This document shows, piece after piece, positions 9,735 through 21,525 of a DNA stretch of 64,000 nucleotides. This DNA comes from Ailurus styani (Eukaryota > Chordata > Mammalia > Carnivora > Ailuridae), in contig LNAC01000039.1 in NCBI GenBank assembly GCA_002007465.1, forward strand, positions 3,619,159-3,683,158, written 5' to 3'. Positions within the stretch are counted from its first letter, which is position 1. Every line of letters begins with the position of its first letter. A program made the position numbers and the translations under genes. Below the pieces are notes generated by a model that saw only the letters and a program-made list of their open reading frames with translations, was not told the origin of the DNA and did not search any database.

Positions 9735-10531
9735 AGGTGCCATGCTTCACACCCACCATGACGATCACTATCACAAGCAGCAACAACAACAGAAAATCTC
9801 AAATGTGGATGTGGAGAAATCGGAACCTTTGTGCACTATCTCTGTGAATATGTGTGGATATCTGTGTGAATATGTCCCATGGCTATGGAAGACTGGGGGT
9901 TCTCAGAAAATTAAAGATAGAATTACCATTTTTGGGTCTACAACCATAAGAACTGAAAACAGGATCTCAAGGGGATATTGGCACACACATGTTAATAGCA
10001 GTGTTATTAACAATAGCCGAGAGACAGAAGCCACCAAATGTCCTTCAAGGGGTGAATGAATAAACAAAAAGTGGTATATAGAGACCACGGACTATTATTC
10101 AGTCTTTAACAAGGAAGGAAATCCTACCACAGGCTACAACATAAATGAGCCTTGGGGACATTAAGCTAAGCGAAATTAGCCAGTCACAAAAAGACAAATA
10201 CTGTATGAGTCCACTTATATCAGTTACCTAAAATAGTCCAACTCCTAGACACAGAGAGGAAAATGGTAGTTTCTAGGGGCTGGGGAGAGGGAGAGTGAAA
10301 AGGAGAGCTGCTGTCTGCTGGGTATGGCTTCAGATTCACAAGTTGAAAAGGTCCTGAGATCTGTTTCACAACAGTGTGAATATACTTACCACTAATGAAC
10401 AATACACTTAAAAAATGACTGACATTAAATTGTATCACATATATAATATATACAATATATAAAATGTATATATTATATATTTATGTATACACACACACAC
10501 ATATATTTACCACAATTAAAAAAAAAAAAGA
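9735..10531 (+). mobile_element. L1M 3' end (ORF2 C-terminus plus 3' UTR)
   Basis: 'tgttaatagcagtgttatta', 'aaatgtccttcaaggggtga' and 'agacaaatactgtatgagtc' match old L1 sequence downstream of the RT domain. 'ggggctggggagagggagag' and 'acacttaaaaaatgactgac' are 3' UTR-like. It ends in an AT/CA-rich tail and an A-run at 10518-10529. No ORF survives. Confidence 0.82.
10438..10510. repeat. AT-rich / (CA)n low-complexity tract
   Basis: Alternating AT dinucleotides with interruptions followed by 'acacacacacacatatat', located inside the degenerate L1 tail. Confidence 0.9.
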
Positions 10532-10829
10532 GTTCAGGCTCCAGTGACCAAGGGTTGTGACTCTGTGACTTCTTCCTGGACCCAAAAGGAAGGGAGTGTT
10601 TAGGGTGTGTGTAGGGTTCCGTGGGGGCAGGGGAGGGACTGGGTTCAGCTCCACTTCCGTCCTGCGGCAGAGGTCCTAGAAGTTGAGATGAACCTGGTCG
10701 CTAGAGAGCCTGAGGGAATTTTTCCTTGGACTAGGCCCCCAGAGGAAGTGTGCATTGGGGCCCACTGCCTGGTGGTCGTCCCTGACAGGTCTCAAAGTCC
10801 CCAACTTTCTATCAACAAGAGAGGAAATA

Positions 10830-11030
10830 GAATATAGTGCAGAGCAGGCATTCATGAGTTCAAATCCCATCTCTGCCATTTACTTGGCTATGGGACCTTC
10901 AGCAGGGTACCTGAGCTCTCAGGGGCCTTGGTTTCTTTATCTATAAAATGGGGACAGCCGTACTCCTATCACAGGCCCAGAGTGAGGACTAAGCAGCCAT
11001 CCTATGAAAACCCTTGAACTTTGGTTGATG
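10830..11030 (+). mobile_element. MIR
   Basis: 'gttcaaatcccatctctgcc', 'atttacttggctatgggacc' and 'ttctttatctataaaatggg' appear in canonical MIR order, including the core region. Confidence 0.82.
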
Positions 11031-11884
11031 CTTAGGAAGGTCAGGGATTCTTGACAAGGTCAGAGCATGTGTGGGGGAATTCCTGCTGCATCTGAAGAAC
11101 TGAGCCTCTGGGTGGACATGGGTGCGGTGGAAAGAAAATGTGGCTGAGGCAAAGTGGCACCGTGCACTCTCCAAAGCCATTTTGCTCAGCCTTGGGAGGC
11201 CAACCTCAGGGCTGGGTGGGATGAGAGCAGGAGAGCTAGCTGGCCAGTGCTGCCCCAACTGTCATCCCCCCCACCCCCCAGTCATATACCATCCCCTTCT
11301 CCGCACACCCAGCCCATCTGGATGGGGCAGCCAGGTGTGTGGGAGGGGACAGGCCACACGTGCAGGAAGCTGCTGGCACCTCCCTCGGGGTGGGGTGGCG
11401 GGACACAGGCTATCCCTGGGGCTTGGCTCCTCATACCCAGGCTCCAGTTTCCTCTGAAGAATCACCCAGACCAACTCCTGGGGGTGCATTTTTAAAACCG
11501 GTTCTTCCAGCTATTAACCCAGCAACTCCTGACAAAAACACACGCCCAGGTGGAGCTAATTAGAGTGGGAGGGGCAGTCAGGACTCTAGGAATTTGGTGC
11601 AGGCCTCCCCTGCAGGTCACTCGGGTTGGGGCCTCAGCAGGCAGCTCAGAGCCATGCAAGCAGCAGACACCACTTCCTTTCACAGAGCCCACATCTGATG
11701 GGGGAGGGGGTCACCCCTCTCCTCATGCTACTTCTGGAGGATGCCCCCTGCTTTGGGGGAGCTTCGGAATCCTGCAAGGTGACCACTGTGTAAACATAAC
11801 ACCTAAAGATGAAGGATTTGGATAAAGTGGTCTTCTTTGGCACTTGGTCTATGGAGCAAGGTGCGTTACAGTTGACTCCGATTA
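11031..11884. other. Unique GC-rich non-coding sequence
   Basis: Repeat-free, moderately GC-rich. Overlapping frames of 90-113 codons at 11120-11500 on both strands show no recognisable domain. No exon call is made. Confidence 0.4.
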
Positions 11885-12040
11885 GTGGGTATAATTATTA
11901 TTCTCAATATACAGATGAGAAAACTGAGGCTCAGAGGTGAGAAGGTGCTTAGTTAAGGCCCCCACACTTTAAATGATGGGATTGGTATTTTAAACTTGGG
12001 TCTGTCAGACTGCAAATCCTACTCACCACTGTTCCCCTTA
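11885..12040 (-). mobile_element. MIR
   Basis: 'tacagatgagaaaactgagg' and 'ctcagaggtgagaaggtgct' are the reverse complement of the MIR core, followed by the degraded reverse head region. Confidence 0.78.
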
Positions 12041-12204
12041 ATCTACCTCATACTGAAGATAAAATGATCTTATAATACTGTGCTTGGCTAGTGTGTTTTG
12101 TTCTGCCTGTCATGCTTATAAGCAACTGCTAGTGTTAAATGTTAATGCTGAGAGCAATGTAGTTATGATGCAAAACAGCCAAAAACCTTAAAACTCTGCA
12201 CCTA

Positions 12205-12350
12205 AAATAGGATCACATCACTCCTGTTTTAAAAAATCTTTGGGCATTACTTACAAGATCAAATTCAGACTCTTCAGCCTGCGATGCAAAGCACTAAAGA
12301 GAGTATGACAAAATGCCAAACTCCCGTTGCTCTTTCCTCTTTCAAGAATG
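12205..12350 (+). mobile_element. L2 LINE fragment
   Basis: 'gatcacatcactcctgtttt', then 'ttacttacaagatcaaattc', follows the L2 segment upstream of its 3' end. Short and diverged. Confidence 0.6.
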
Positions 12351-13329
12351 ATCTTCAGTCTGGAAAGGGAAAAATCACCCTACTGAGTTGGAACTGGAGC
12401 CCAAGGTTGATCCAAAGATGCCCATGACAGGGTTGGAAGAGAGTCGAGATGCCCTCCCAGTGCTCCCAGCCCCAGCACAACCAGGGGAAGAGCAGGACCC
12501 ATGGCTGCTGTTAATCTTTCATAGACCGTAGCAAATGTGAGAGATCCAAAGCTTGGGGTGGGCAAAAGTCCTCGTCTTCAAAAGGGAGAGTGCTTGGATT
12601 CTGCAAACTACATATGTAGTATGTATGTAGTATGTAGGTATGTACCAAAAAACCCAGCACAACTGTAGTGCATGCTAGTAAGCAAATGGTGTATACACCC
12701 TAGAAACAGGAGCACAGAGAGCTGAAGAGCTGCAGGGGTCCACTCGAAACACGTCAGGCTGGTCTCACTCATTTCCTGTTCTGATGGGATTCTTAAGCTG
12801 GTAGGTCAGGGAGACAATGATCATGGTATATCCATATTTCAGCAAGACAGCGAATATCTCCCAGGACTTTCTTGTAGACAAAACTGGAAAATTATGAGCT
12901 GGATGTGCTTGTATTTAGAACTCGTGACCTGAGGATGGCGACTCATGGTAACTCAGAGGAAGTCTGTCGTGGTGGGCAATAAGTCTCTGCCAAAGCCTGT
13001 TTTGGATACTTTTATCAATAACAGAAAGAGCAGCTGATGCAGCACTGGCAAGGAGAATTAACAGTTTGGGTGTGCAGAAATAGGATCCAGACTGACTGAA
13101 ACAATGGGCAGGATCTAATAGGACGAAACTGAATTGGAATAAGTGAAAAGTTCTGGACTTTTTCAATGACACAGGGTGAAAGGACTTAAGGATTTCAGTG
13201 GACTAAAAGCTCCAGTGGTTAATAGAAATCAAGTTCTAGCCAAAGGCTTGTAGCTCCCCTCTGCCTTCAGGATGTCTTATTTCTCCAAAAGATCAGATGG
13301 AGATGTGGTCTGACTACCAAATTATTCAA
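12351..13329. other. Unique non-coding sequence
   Basis: About 980 bp with no recognised repeat except a short (GTAT)n-like patch at 12607-12643. A minus-strand frame at 12915-13172 (85 codons) has no recognisable homology. Confidence 0.4.
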
Positions 13330-13615
13330 CAGGTTCTGGAATGTGCCATGTCCTTGCACACCTCCCTACCTCCGCATGCATTGTTCCCACCTCCTCTCGC
13401 TTGCCGGATAGATTCCTATTCACTCTAACATCCACTTTCCAACCACCCCTGCTACAGAATGTCATCTCTTCTGGGCTCCCTAGTGGTACTCACACTTTGT
13501 TCAAATAACCAATTCCCCTGTCTGTCTCTTTCACTGGACTATATTCTCCTTGAGGACAGCCTTTCTTATTCACAGGATGGGTGTTCAACAAACGCTTGTG
13601 GACAGGCTCTTGCTG
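13330..13615 (+). mobile_element. L2 LINE 3' end
   Basis: 'ctgtctgtctctttcactgg', 'ctatattctccttgaggaca' and 'gtgttcaacaaacgcttgtg' correspond to the L2 terminus. The 5' part is degraded. Confidence 0.62.
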
Positions 13616-13968
13616 TCTACAGGCTAATCCTGTCTTGCTATGTTTGCACAAGAACGATGGGCAGAAATGATTTCCTAATTCTGCTCACACAGGGAAGATG
13701 AGACATCTTGAATATGAATTTCACTACTGGGTCCCACCCTTCAAAAGAGACAATGAGACAGGATGGAGTGACCCCAAGTAAAGGTTTTAGATGTTCTATC
13801 ACATGAGGAAAAGCAAAAAGATGGGAATGTTCAGCCAGGAAAAGAGGCGGCTTGGCCAAGATCACAAGAACTGTCTTTCAGTGTTTGGGAGAATGACAGA
13901 GTGGTTCCTCATCATCTGGGGGGGTCGGGGGTGAGAGACTTCTTTAAGCCCTCAGTGAAGCTCTGGTC
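13616..13968. other. Unique non-coding sequence
   Basis: About 350 bp. Nothing is recognised apart from a short G-rich patch at 13918-13932. Confidence 0.35.
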
Positions 13969-13980
13969 ACACTCTCACTC

Positions 13981-14019
<39 letters not shown>
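13969..14019. repeat. (TC)n microsatellite
   Basis: 'cactctcactctcactctct' grading into about 18 pure CT units. Confidence 0.97.
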
Positions 14020-14023
<4 letters not shown>

Positions 14024-14044
14024 GTTGGAGGCAAGTTAGAGTAT

Positions 14045-14245
14045 AGTTAAGAGCCCAGCTTGAGACTCAGACTCAGGGATCTGAATCCTGGTTGTGCCTT
14101 GGGCAAATTGCTTAACCTCCTAATCTGATTCTTTATCTGTGAAATGGAGGTAATGATATTATCTGCCTCCCAGGAGGATAACATGTGACAATAGACTAAA
14201 TGTGTTTAGAACAAAATATGCCATATTCCATAAATGTTAGCTTAG
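14045..14245 (+). mobile_element. MIR
   Basis: 'agttaagagcccagcttgag', 'gaatcctggttgtgccttgg', 'aaattgcttaacctcctaat' and 'tatctgtgaaatggaggtaa' give an almost full-length MIR in order. Confidence 0.85.
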
Positions 14246-15934
14246 AAATATCAAAAGGTGTGTTGTCCCGCAAAGCCTGAAGTTTGTTCAGGAAGGCTGC
14301 AGATACCAGGTTCAGAAGCCCTGGAACCCCACACCCTGTGGGGCTATAGAGCCCTCCTGCATCCCTGGCCTGTGAGCTCTGTGGGTCTGAGCCCCACACT
14401 CTCAGAGCCCAACCTCTGGTTAAAGAGCCGGCCTCCTTCTGGCCCAGGCCCACGCTGAACAAGTGTGGAGACTGTAGCAGGAGGGTGCATGCAGCCCCTA
14501 ATACATGAAAGTTAGAAATCAAGCTGACAACCGCTAAGTAAAATATCTTCTGTCCTCATAATTCAACAGTCACACCTTCCTAACAATCTGGAAGCCAGAT
14601 TCCAATGGAGAACTCCTTGAAATTCTATGCCAGAACGTCATGGCATGTGGAGAGCTGGCCCCAACCCTCAACTCCGGGGAGGCAGCCTGTCCCCCTTCTT
14701 TGCACACCCCTCGTTACATCCCTCCCCAGGAGGGGCTTCACAGGCAGGTGTGTGGACACCCCAGGCATATGGTGTGTAAGCCGTGTTTATAACCGTATCC
14801 CTCCATTCCCTCCTCACTCCCCTATGAATGGTCACCCCTCAGGTCTAAAGACGTTGGCCCTGGAGGGATGGTCCATCCTCAGGAGGATGGAGCAAGAGGA
14901 AAGACCAGTCAGGGCCTGTAAATGGGCTCCAAGGTCCTTGGGGAGGGAATTTGATGTCAAACACCAGGAGCGGGGTGGAGGGGCAGGGACAGGAGTTGCC
15001 AGTTTCCCTTGACTCTTAGAGTCCTGGCCTTTTAAAAGTGAGGCCCAGAGCAGGGGCACCCCAGGCCAAGCCTGAGGACAGCACTGTGCCTGTGAATCCT
15101 CCAAAGCCTGTGTGCTTCCAGCCTAGCTGTCCCCTGCCTACCCTGCCCAACGCGTGGGTTTGGGCAGGAGAAGTGGGGAGTGTTTGCCTCTAGGGACCAT
15201 TGCTGAGAGAGATGAAGGGGAATCTATTTAACCTGGGGTCAGTTTAGAGAGAGATAGAAGGCGGTGATAGCTTTGGGAGGTGGGCGGGGGGAGCAAGGAA
15301 AATACCTGAGGCCTGACCCCAAGGGGCCAGGCTTCCGTGTGGTGAGACCACGTGATGCCAGGACTTCCGGTCTCCGTGTTGGTCCCAGGCCCGCTCGTGC
15401 TCAGGCCGCTTCCTGAGCCTCTGCTCCGCTCTGTACGGTAAGGAGCAGGCCCTGCAGGCGGCACTCTGCGGGTGTGTGTGGGCAGCTAGAGGCTTTGGCA
15501 AGAGGTGGGGGGTGGGGCGGGAGGAGGCGCCGTATTTCTCCCCCTCCTCCTCTGACTTGGGTGCCATCTCTGGCAGCAGACGTGCCTCTCTCTCATGACC
15601 CGGACTCCCGCTGTGGCTGTGGCCCCACTTTTCCTTCCGGTGACCTTCGTACTTGCCCTCTGAGAGCCTGACTGCTGCCTGTGTCTACTCCAGCCTCAGG
15701 CGGTGGTGGTGTCCAGCTGTTGCTGGTCTCTGGGCTGCCGCATTCTCCCCTGGTTGACTTCTTAACATTTTCCGTCACCTTGAACTCAATTCCTTGCATT
15801 AAATTCCTCTTGCTTTATATCCTCGGAAGCCGGTTTCTGTTTTCCTGAAATCATCATGCATGGAGCCCTATTAGATATCAGTTGACTTCATAGATCATCA
15901 GTTTGACTATTCAGACCCAAACTAATGCAGGTAA
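14246..15934. other. Unique non-coding sequence with a GC/CpG-rich core
   Basis: About 1.7 kb. The part at 15330-15745 is GC-rich with roughly 21 CpGs by hand count and a G-rich stretch at 15504-15530. A donor-like 'acggtaagg' occurs at 15435-15443. Around 15785-15860 the sequence ('cttgcattaaattcctcttg') looks like the end of an old interspersed repeat I cannot name. No coding exon is recognised. Confidence 0.4.
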
Positions 15935-16035
15935 CATTTATGTTTATAGAGAGAACACTGAGTGTCTAAGAGGCGACATACATTTCTAAGATTCCCAGCA
16001 AGTAAGTGTAGGACAGCTAGGATTTGAATCTGAAG
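15935..16035 (-). mobile_element. MIR (partial)
   Basis: 'cccagcaagtaagtgtagga' and 'cagctaggatttgaatctga' are reverse-strand MIR core and head. A C-rich run (16039-16059) follows. Confidence 0.6.
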
Positions 16036-18679
16036 TTTGCTCCCCCCCCCACCCCCCGAGCCCATTCTCTTTCCAATATACCTATACGTTGCTTGGACAA
16101 CGTGTTGGGAAGCACTTGAGGCAGTGTGGGAAGCCAGTGGAAGGAGGGTTTTGGGGTGAGGGTGACTTTTGACCTCCCTGAATTACTCCAGCAGCCACCT
16201 CCTCTTTGTTAGGAAGGCATAAATAAGGATAAGTTTAAAAATTCTCATTTTAAGTATTTTCAGAAAATCTGAATAGAAAGAAATCTCATGGAGTCCATGC
16301 AAACTTCCATTCAGACTGCTGGAAACAGATTTAAATTGTTAAGCTAAATAGAAAACTGAGTGACATACTGTGATTTTTTGAGACATAAGAAACGTGGCTG
16401 AAAGGAAATGCCTGCTATCATGAGGCAATTTTAGATTTAATCCATGTAATACCGATGCAAATAATTCTCCCCCCTCCCCTTTCTCTCCTCCCCCCCCAAC
16501 TTCTCTTTTAAAACCTTAAACCAGTGGCTCCCAGCTGATGCTGGTGCATCACAGGCTGGATTGGGGTGATTTGTTCCCAAGGCAAAGAACTTGGGTCTTT
16601 TCCTAATTCATGAGAGGGGGTGAGAGAGCAGGGAGAAGGTGGAAAATTAGGTTCATGGTATAATTTTCCTCAGTTTTAAGAATTTTCTTATTTAATTCTT
16701 CTTAAAAGTCAACTGAAATGCTTCTGTGGGCCAGAACCTAGACCATAATGTGGGGTGCCATCTGATTTATCATGGGTTTACTTAGAAAGCCTTGAAGGTG
16801 TGCCACAAAGTGGCAGGGCTCCAGTCACTCTGCCCTAAAATGAAGCCGCTGCCTTTAGGAGCGCGCCAAGACGCCTGCCTGGGTGCACCATTCAGACCTG
16901 AGAGGATTGGGAAAGCTGATGAGTTTTTTCTTTTGAGTCTGGCAGTGGTGGGGAGTCTGCATGAGGTCCTTGGCCTGGAAGTGGAGGAGAATACCAGCTC
17001 CACTTTAAAGAGGAGAGCCCTGAACATTGCCCCTGGAGCCTGGGCTCTCCTCATCCCCAAATGTTTGCCGATGACCTCCTGTGTGGGAGAAGAGGACTCT
17101 TGTCAAATCAAGCACGAGGCATTCACAGCCTGTTCTGCTATGTGCTTTGCCAAGGACAAAATCAGTTCCCCAGCAATCAATAGTTGGTGGCGTTTGCAGA
17201 TCCCATCCCGAACACCATCTCAGTAAACCACGGCACTCTGTTCAATATTTATACCATGTCCTGGTAGGGGTTAATGGAATCTAAATCTACCCTGCAGGGG
17301 ATTGTCTTTTATCATTTCTAATAAGTCACCAGAATTGGCAGATTGCAGGCCAATTTTTCAGAACAGCCAATATTTAATAGACTACCTCTGATGATTAAGT
17401 GAAATGATTTCTTGGAGTGGTCCCAGAGATAGCTCTAGAAGTTGTCTCGGCTAATTATCTCAAAACTAAAGGAGAAAGTCATAATGCCACTTGCCAGTTA
17501 AGTTTGGTTTCTGCCAAGATGAAGGCCTCTTAATCTAGTAACTGCACGCCCAGAAGGTCTACAGTGAAGCCCCAGTGAGTATCTTAGATTTACACAAAGT
17601 TCTGTGTGTCAGATTCCCATGTGGATCCATGACCCCAGAGAAGATAAAAATGCCTGCTTGGGGGCTTGGTGTCATTCATTTTACAGGTCCATTTCTGTAA
17701 GCTCTGACTAATTTTTCATGTTCGTCTCAGATTTCTCCCCTTACCCTGGGTGGCTTGTGTCTGTGGACCCACGAAAACTGCTGAATGCTTTATCAAACTG
17801 TTTCTGCCGCTAAGAACCTGCATCATTTGTTTGGGAAGCTGACGCCTCACTGCCCTTCCTCACCTCCCCTGCCCAGTATTAAAATGTTCACATCTAAACC
17901 TGGAATAGTGGGGCACTGTTCAGCGTCTTTAAAATAAAGGCAAACCCGAGTTCCCCTCTCCCCTCACAAACGACACGTAAAGTGAGATTTCCAAACATCT
18001 GAGGATGGCGTCTGTTCTGTGTCTCGGCGGGATTACTAAACTACACTTAGCTCGCGCCGACGATGTCTTTTCCTTCCCACACCCTGGCAGTTACTTGCCA
18101 GTTATTACGATCGAGTAACCACCGTATGAACAACTTTTAATTTTGAATATCAGGTTGTACATTTTCTTCACTCTCCTCCACCCACAATTTCCTGAAATTT
18201 TCAAGGTCTGGGCTTTCCTTTCTCTCTCTCCTCTTCTTATTCAGCTGAAAACTGGGCAGGGCAGAGGTAGTGAAGAATATTCATGCGAACACCTGTGCGA
18301 AGGACTTCTGCCTCCTTCCTTCCTCAATGTACTAGTCACATAGTCTAAGCAGTAAGGTCAACACCGGCTGCAGAAAAAGCCTTACCCACCTGAGAGCTAT
18401 GGGTTTGTGAGACCAGCATTATAGATCCGAGTGACGGTGTTCTAGCTACCAGCCGGGATCTTCAGAAAACAAAGCCCTCTTGTTCAGGTAGCTCAAAGCT
18501 CTTTAACACCTACACATTCATTCCCTCTTCTGCCCGAAGTCCCACCTGGAGGCATGTTGGGTGAGGGTGAATCAGCAGCACCTGCCCGGTGCGGTCCTCC
18601 AGAGGAATTTGCATCGGCGTCTGTGTCCATTTTTGTCCCGGTGACCCTCTCACCTTGGGTGGATGGAGGTGATGGTAAC
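16036..18679. other. Largest repeat-free block; candidate conserved non-coding region
   Basis: About 2.6 kb with no transposon relic that I can recognise. Composition is balanced, with a cluster of about ten CpGs in roughly 125 bp (18005-18130). Plus-strand frame 16792-17226 (144 codons) has no recognisable domain. Absence of repeats from a long stretch often marks regulatory sequence; no function is seen directly. Confidence 0.45.
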
Positions 18680-18780
18680 TCCTTTTCTCACTCTTTGCTG
18701 CTAGCTTTGTATGACCCTGGATGAGTCACTTAATTTCCTTCTATTGCTGTCAGCTGGTGGTAGTGATGCCTACGTGACTG
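18680..18780 (+). mobile_element. MIR (partial)
   Basis: 'gctagctttgtatgaccctg' and 'gatgagtcacttaatttcct' match the MIR core. The 3' part is very degraded. Confidence 0.55.
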
Positions 18781-19794
18781 GGGAGCAGAGCCGATTCACT
18801 TAGATGAAATATATCAAGTGGGTCAATGAAATGTATCAAGTGTTAGGTTTCTTCTCACTTGTAAAGTAGGGGTAATGATACTTGGCGAGAATATAATCCT
18901 ACTTATTAACAGCCTCTGAAGGGTGAGGTTCTGTGGAAAGCTGCAAGGAGTGAATGTGTATGAATTTTTCCAAAGATATTTGATTTGGAGGTTGAAACTT
19001 CTGAAGTATAATGTCACTAAGGCATATATAAAATTGCGTTAGGCTTTCCTGGAGTTTGTGCTTTTAGAACCAAAGGGACGGTGATTGTGAAAGAGTTCTG
19101 AGATCAAATGTGGTGTTTGGAAAATGCTACAGCCTGTATGTTCCTCTGGGAGTTGGCATTATGCATTCGTGTCTTAAAGTCCTGTGATTTAAAAAGAATG
19201 TTTAACTATGATTAACTCCGTGTTTGCACATTTATTTGACCACTTAATAAAAAGGACTCTTTTATTCATGTCACACAGTTAATATCCCTGATTTGATGTA
19301 ATGCTTTGAGATGTGCTAAATTACCCTACTCCCACTGTAAGCTATCCCAAGGATTGTGATAATTTTAAAGATAGATTTTAAATTGAATTGAAAATCCAAA
19401 ATGGGGGTGTCACGTGACTGTATATTTTAGTCATCAGGAATTTTCGTTAACCTGTGATTTAAAAAGACTTCCTTCTTACGAAAGATGGGTTTGGTACCTT
19501 TTGGATTCCAATATTCCAACATCTGAGCATTTTGTTTAATCAAAAACAATGCCACTTTTGGATGTATATGGCTTTTTATCTAATTGGTCTACTACTTTAT
19601 CTAGTTGGTCGGCTACACAGGATCACCAAGGCACACAGGAGAGAAGTAGAGAAGCCTTTACCCAGATATTCCTGGAAGTCTCTGCCCTGAGCTGAAGCTG
19701 CACTGAGGTGTTTGCCCTCCCAGCTGGACACATTGTATCTTCACTCCTCAGGATGAAGCCTCAGAGTTTCATATCTAGTAGCATAGGCAACAGT
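18781..19794. other. Repeat-poor AT-rich sequence with a 17-bp direct repeat
   Basis: About 1 kb with no clear transposon. 'cctgtgatttaaaaaga' occurs at 19181-19197 and again at 19451-19467. No ORF of note. Confidence 0.45.
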
Positions 19795-20015
19795 GTCTTT
19801 TTTTTAAAACAATTTTTAAAAAAGATTATTTATTAGAGAGAGAGTGCACAGATGTGAGAGTGGAAGGGAGAAGGGGCAGAGGGAGAGGGAGAATCTCTAG
19901 CAGACTCCCTGCCGAGCACAACCCCACCCCCCAGACGGGGCTCAAACTCATGCATGACCTGAGCTGAAAATCAAGAGTCACACACTTAACCGACTGACCC
20001 CACCCAGGGCCCCCC
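19795..20015 (-). mobile_element. Can-SINE, diverged (older) copy
   Basis: Antisense, with 'gactgaccccacccagggcc' as the decayed head and a GA-rich middle. It is much more mutated than most copies here. It sits directly beside an antisense MIR. Only a weak duplication (cagtgtct / cagtatct) is visible. Confidence 0.82.
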
Positions 20016-20029
20016 AGTATCTACTGTTA

Positions 20030-20215
20030 AATGTGCTAGATACTGTGCTGAATGCTTTAATCCTCACTACAGCTTTCTCAAGTAGGGATTATTTCCTTTT
20101 TCTGACATCTGAGAAGACTGAGGCTCAGAGTGGTTCAGTTGACTTGCTTAGAGTCAGATGTAGGACTAGGTCTCAAAGGCCAGGTCTGCTGACTGAAAAG
20201 CTGTGGTCTTTTTAA
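20030..20215 (-). mobile_element. MIR
   Basis: 'gctagatactgtgctgaatg', 'ctgagaagactgaggctcag' and 'gtcaaaggccaggtct'-like sequence give a reverse-strand MIR from 3' end to head. Confidence 0.76.
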
Positions 20216-20322
20216 TCCTTATGTCACCTTCACACCTCTTCTCCAAGAAGTCTGGAGCTTTCCATGGCAGGATCTCATATGCCACACCTTTTCTTACCTC
20301 TATAAAGCTACATCTGTCCTAG

Positions 20323-20671
20323 TGCTATAGACTGTATGTGTCCCCAGATTCATATGTTGGAACCTAATCCCCAGTGTGGTGCTATGAGATGGGGCCTTTG
20401 GGAGGTGATGAAGTTGTGAAGGTAGAGCCCTCATGAATGGGATTTGTACCCTTCTAAATAAGGCCCCAGAGAACTCCCTCATCCTTTCTGCCATGTGAAG
20501 ACAAAACAAAAAACAGTCATCTGTGAACCAGGAAGTGAGCCCTCAGTAGACATCGAATCTGCTGGCAACTTGATCTTAAATTTCCCAGGCCCCAGAACTT
20601 CAAGAAATAAATTTCTATGGTTTATAAGCCAATCTGGTATTTTGTTATAGCAGCATGAATGAACTAAGACA
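20323..20671 (+). mobile_element. MSTA-like solo LTR (ERVL-MaLR)
   Basis: 'cccagattcatatgttggaa', 'gatggggcctttgggaggtg', 'cctttctgccatgtgaagac' and 'gaactaagaca' at the end reproduce the MST/THE1 LTR order. It contains an AATAAA-type signal ('aagaaataaatttctatggt'). No internal retroviral region is present; it is a solo LTR abutting L1. Confidence 0.88.
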
Positions 20672-20677
20672 CTTAGT

Positions 20678-21525
20678 AAAGGAGGAAAACCATTTCACCA
20701 TTTCAGTCAATGCAGAAAAGCACTTAATAAGATTCAGTACCTATTTATGATAAAAACTCTAAGCAACTAGAAACTTCCTCAAGTTGATAAAAAGCAGTTC
20801 CAGAAAACCAGTGGCCAATATCATACTTTATGGTGAAAGATTAAATGCTTTCTCCCTAAGATGAGAAACAAGGCAAGGATACCTGCTTTCACTTTTATTT
20901 TATATTGCACTAGCAGCTTTAACCATTGCAATCAGGCAAGAAAAGTAAATAAAAGGCACAAAGACCAAGAAGGGGCATATAAAATTGTACCTTTTTGCAA
21001 ATGTTATTATTGTTTATATATAAAATCCCAAGGAATCTACAATATAACTAGTGGAACTAATAAGTGAATTTAGTAAGGTTTCAGGATACAAAGATATTAT
21101 AGGAAAAGCCACTATATTCTTAAATACTAGCAACAAACAATTTGAAAATGAAAACTTTTAAAAAACAATTCTATCTATAATGGCACCACAAAACTTAAAA
21201 TAGTTAGAAATGAATCTAATAAAAATGTCCAAGTCTTCCATGCTGAGAACTACAACTCATTGCTGAGAGATTAATTAAAGAAGATATAATTAAATGGAAA
21301 ATGGTACTGTGTTCATTGATTAGAAGATTCAGCATTCTCCCTGAACTTATCTACAGATTCAACATATTTTCAATCAAAGTCTTAGGAAGAAAAAAAATCT
21401 GAGGAAGATCTTTTGTAAAGATTGATAGGATTGTTCTGCAATGTATGTGGACTTGTAAAGCACACAGGACAACCAAAGCTAACTTTAAAAAGAACAAAGT
21501 TGGAGCACTTACTCTACCTGATAGG
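20678..21525 (+). mobile_element. L1M ORF2 fragment (reverse transcriptase region)
   Basis: The plus strand reads as decayed ORF2. Recognisable pieces are 'ttatgataaaaactctaagc', 'gggatacctgctttcactt'-like sequence and 'aaaatcccaaggaatctaca'. Many frameshifts; no useful ORF. Both ends are truncated. Confidence 0.82.

Noticed and set aside
9505..9735. 76-codon frame with a faint sushi-domain look ('ENVTGSTVVMCES')
   Set aside because: The expected cysteine and tryptophan spacing is not present and no flanking exon signals were found.
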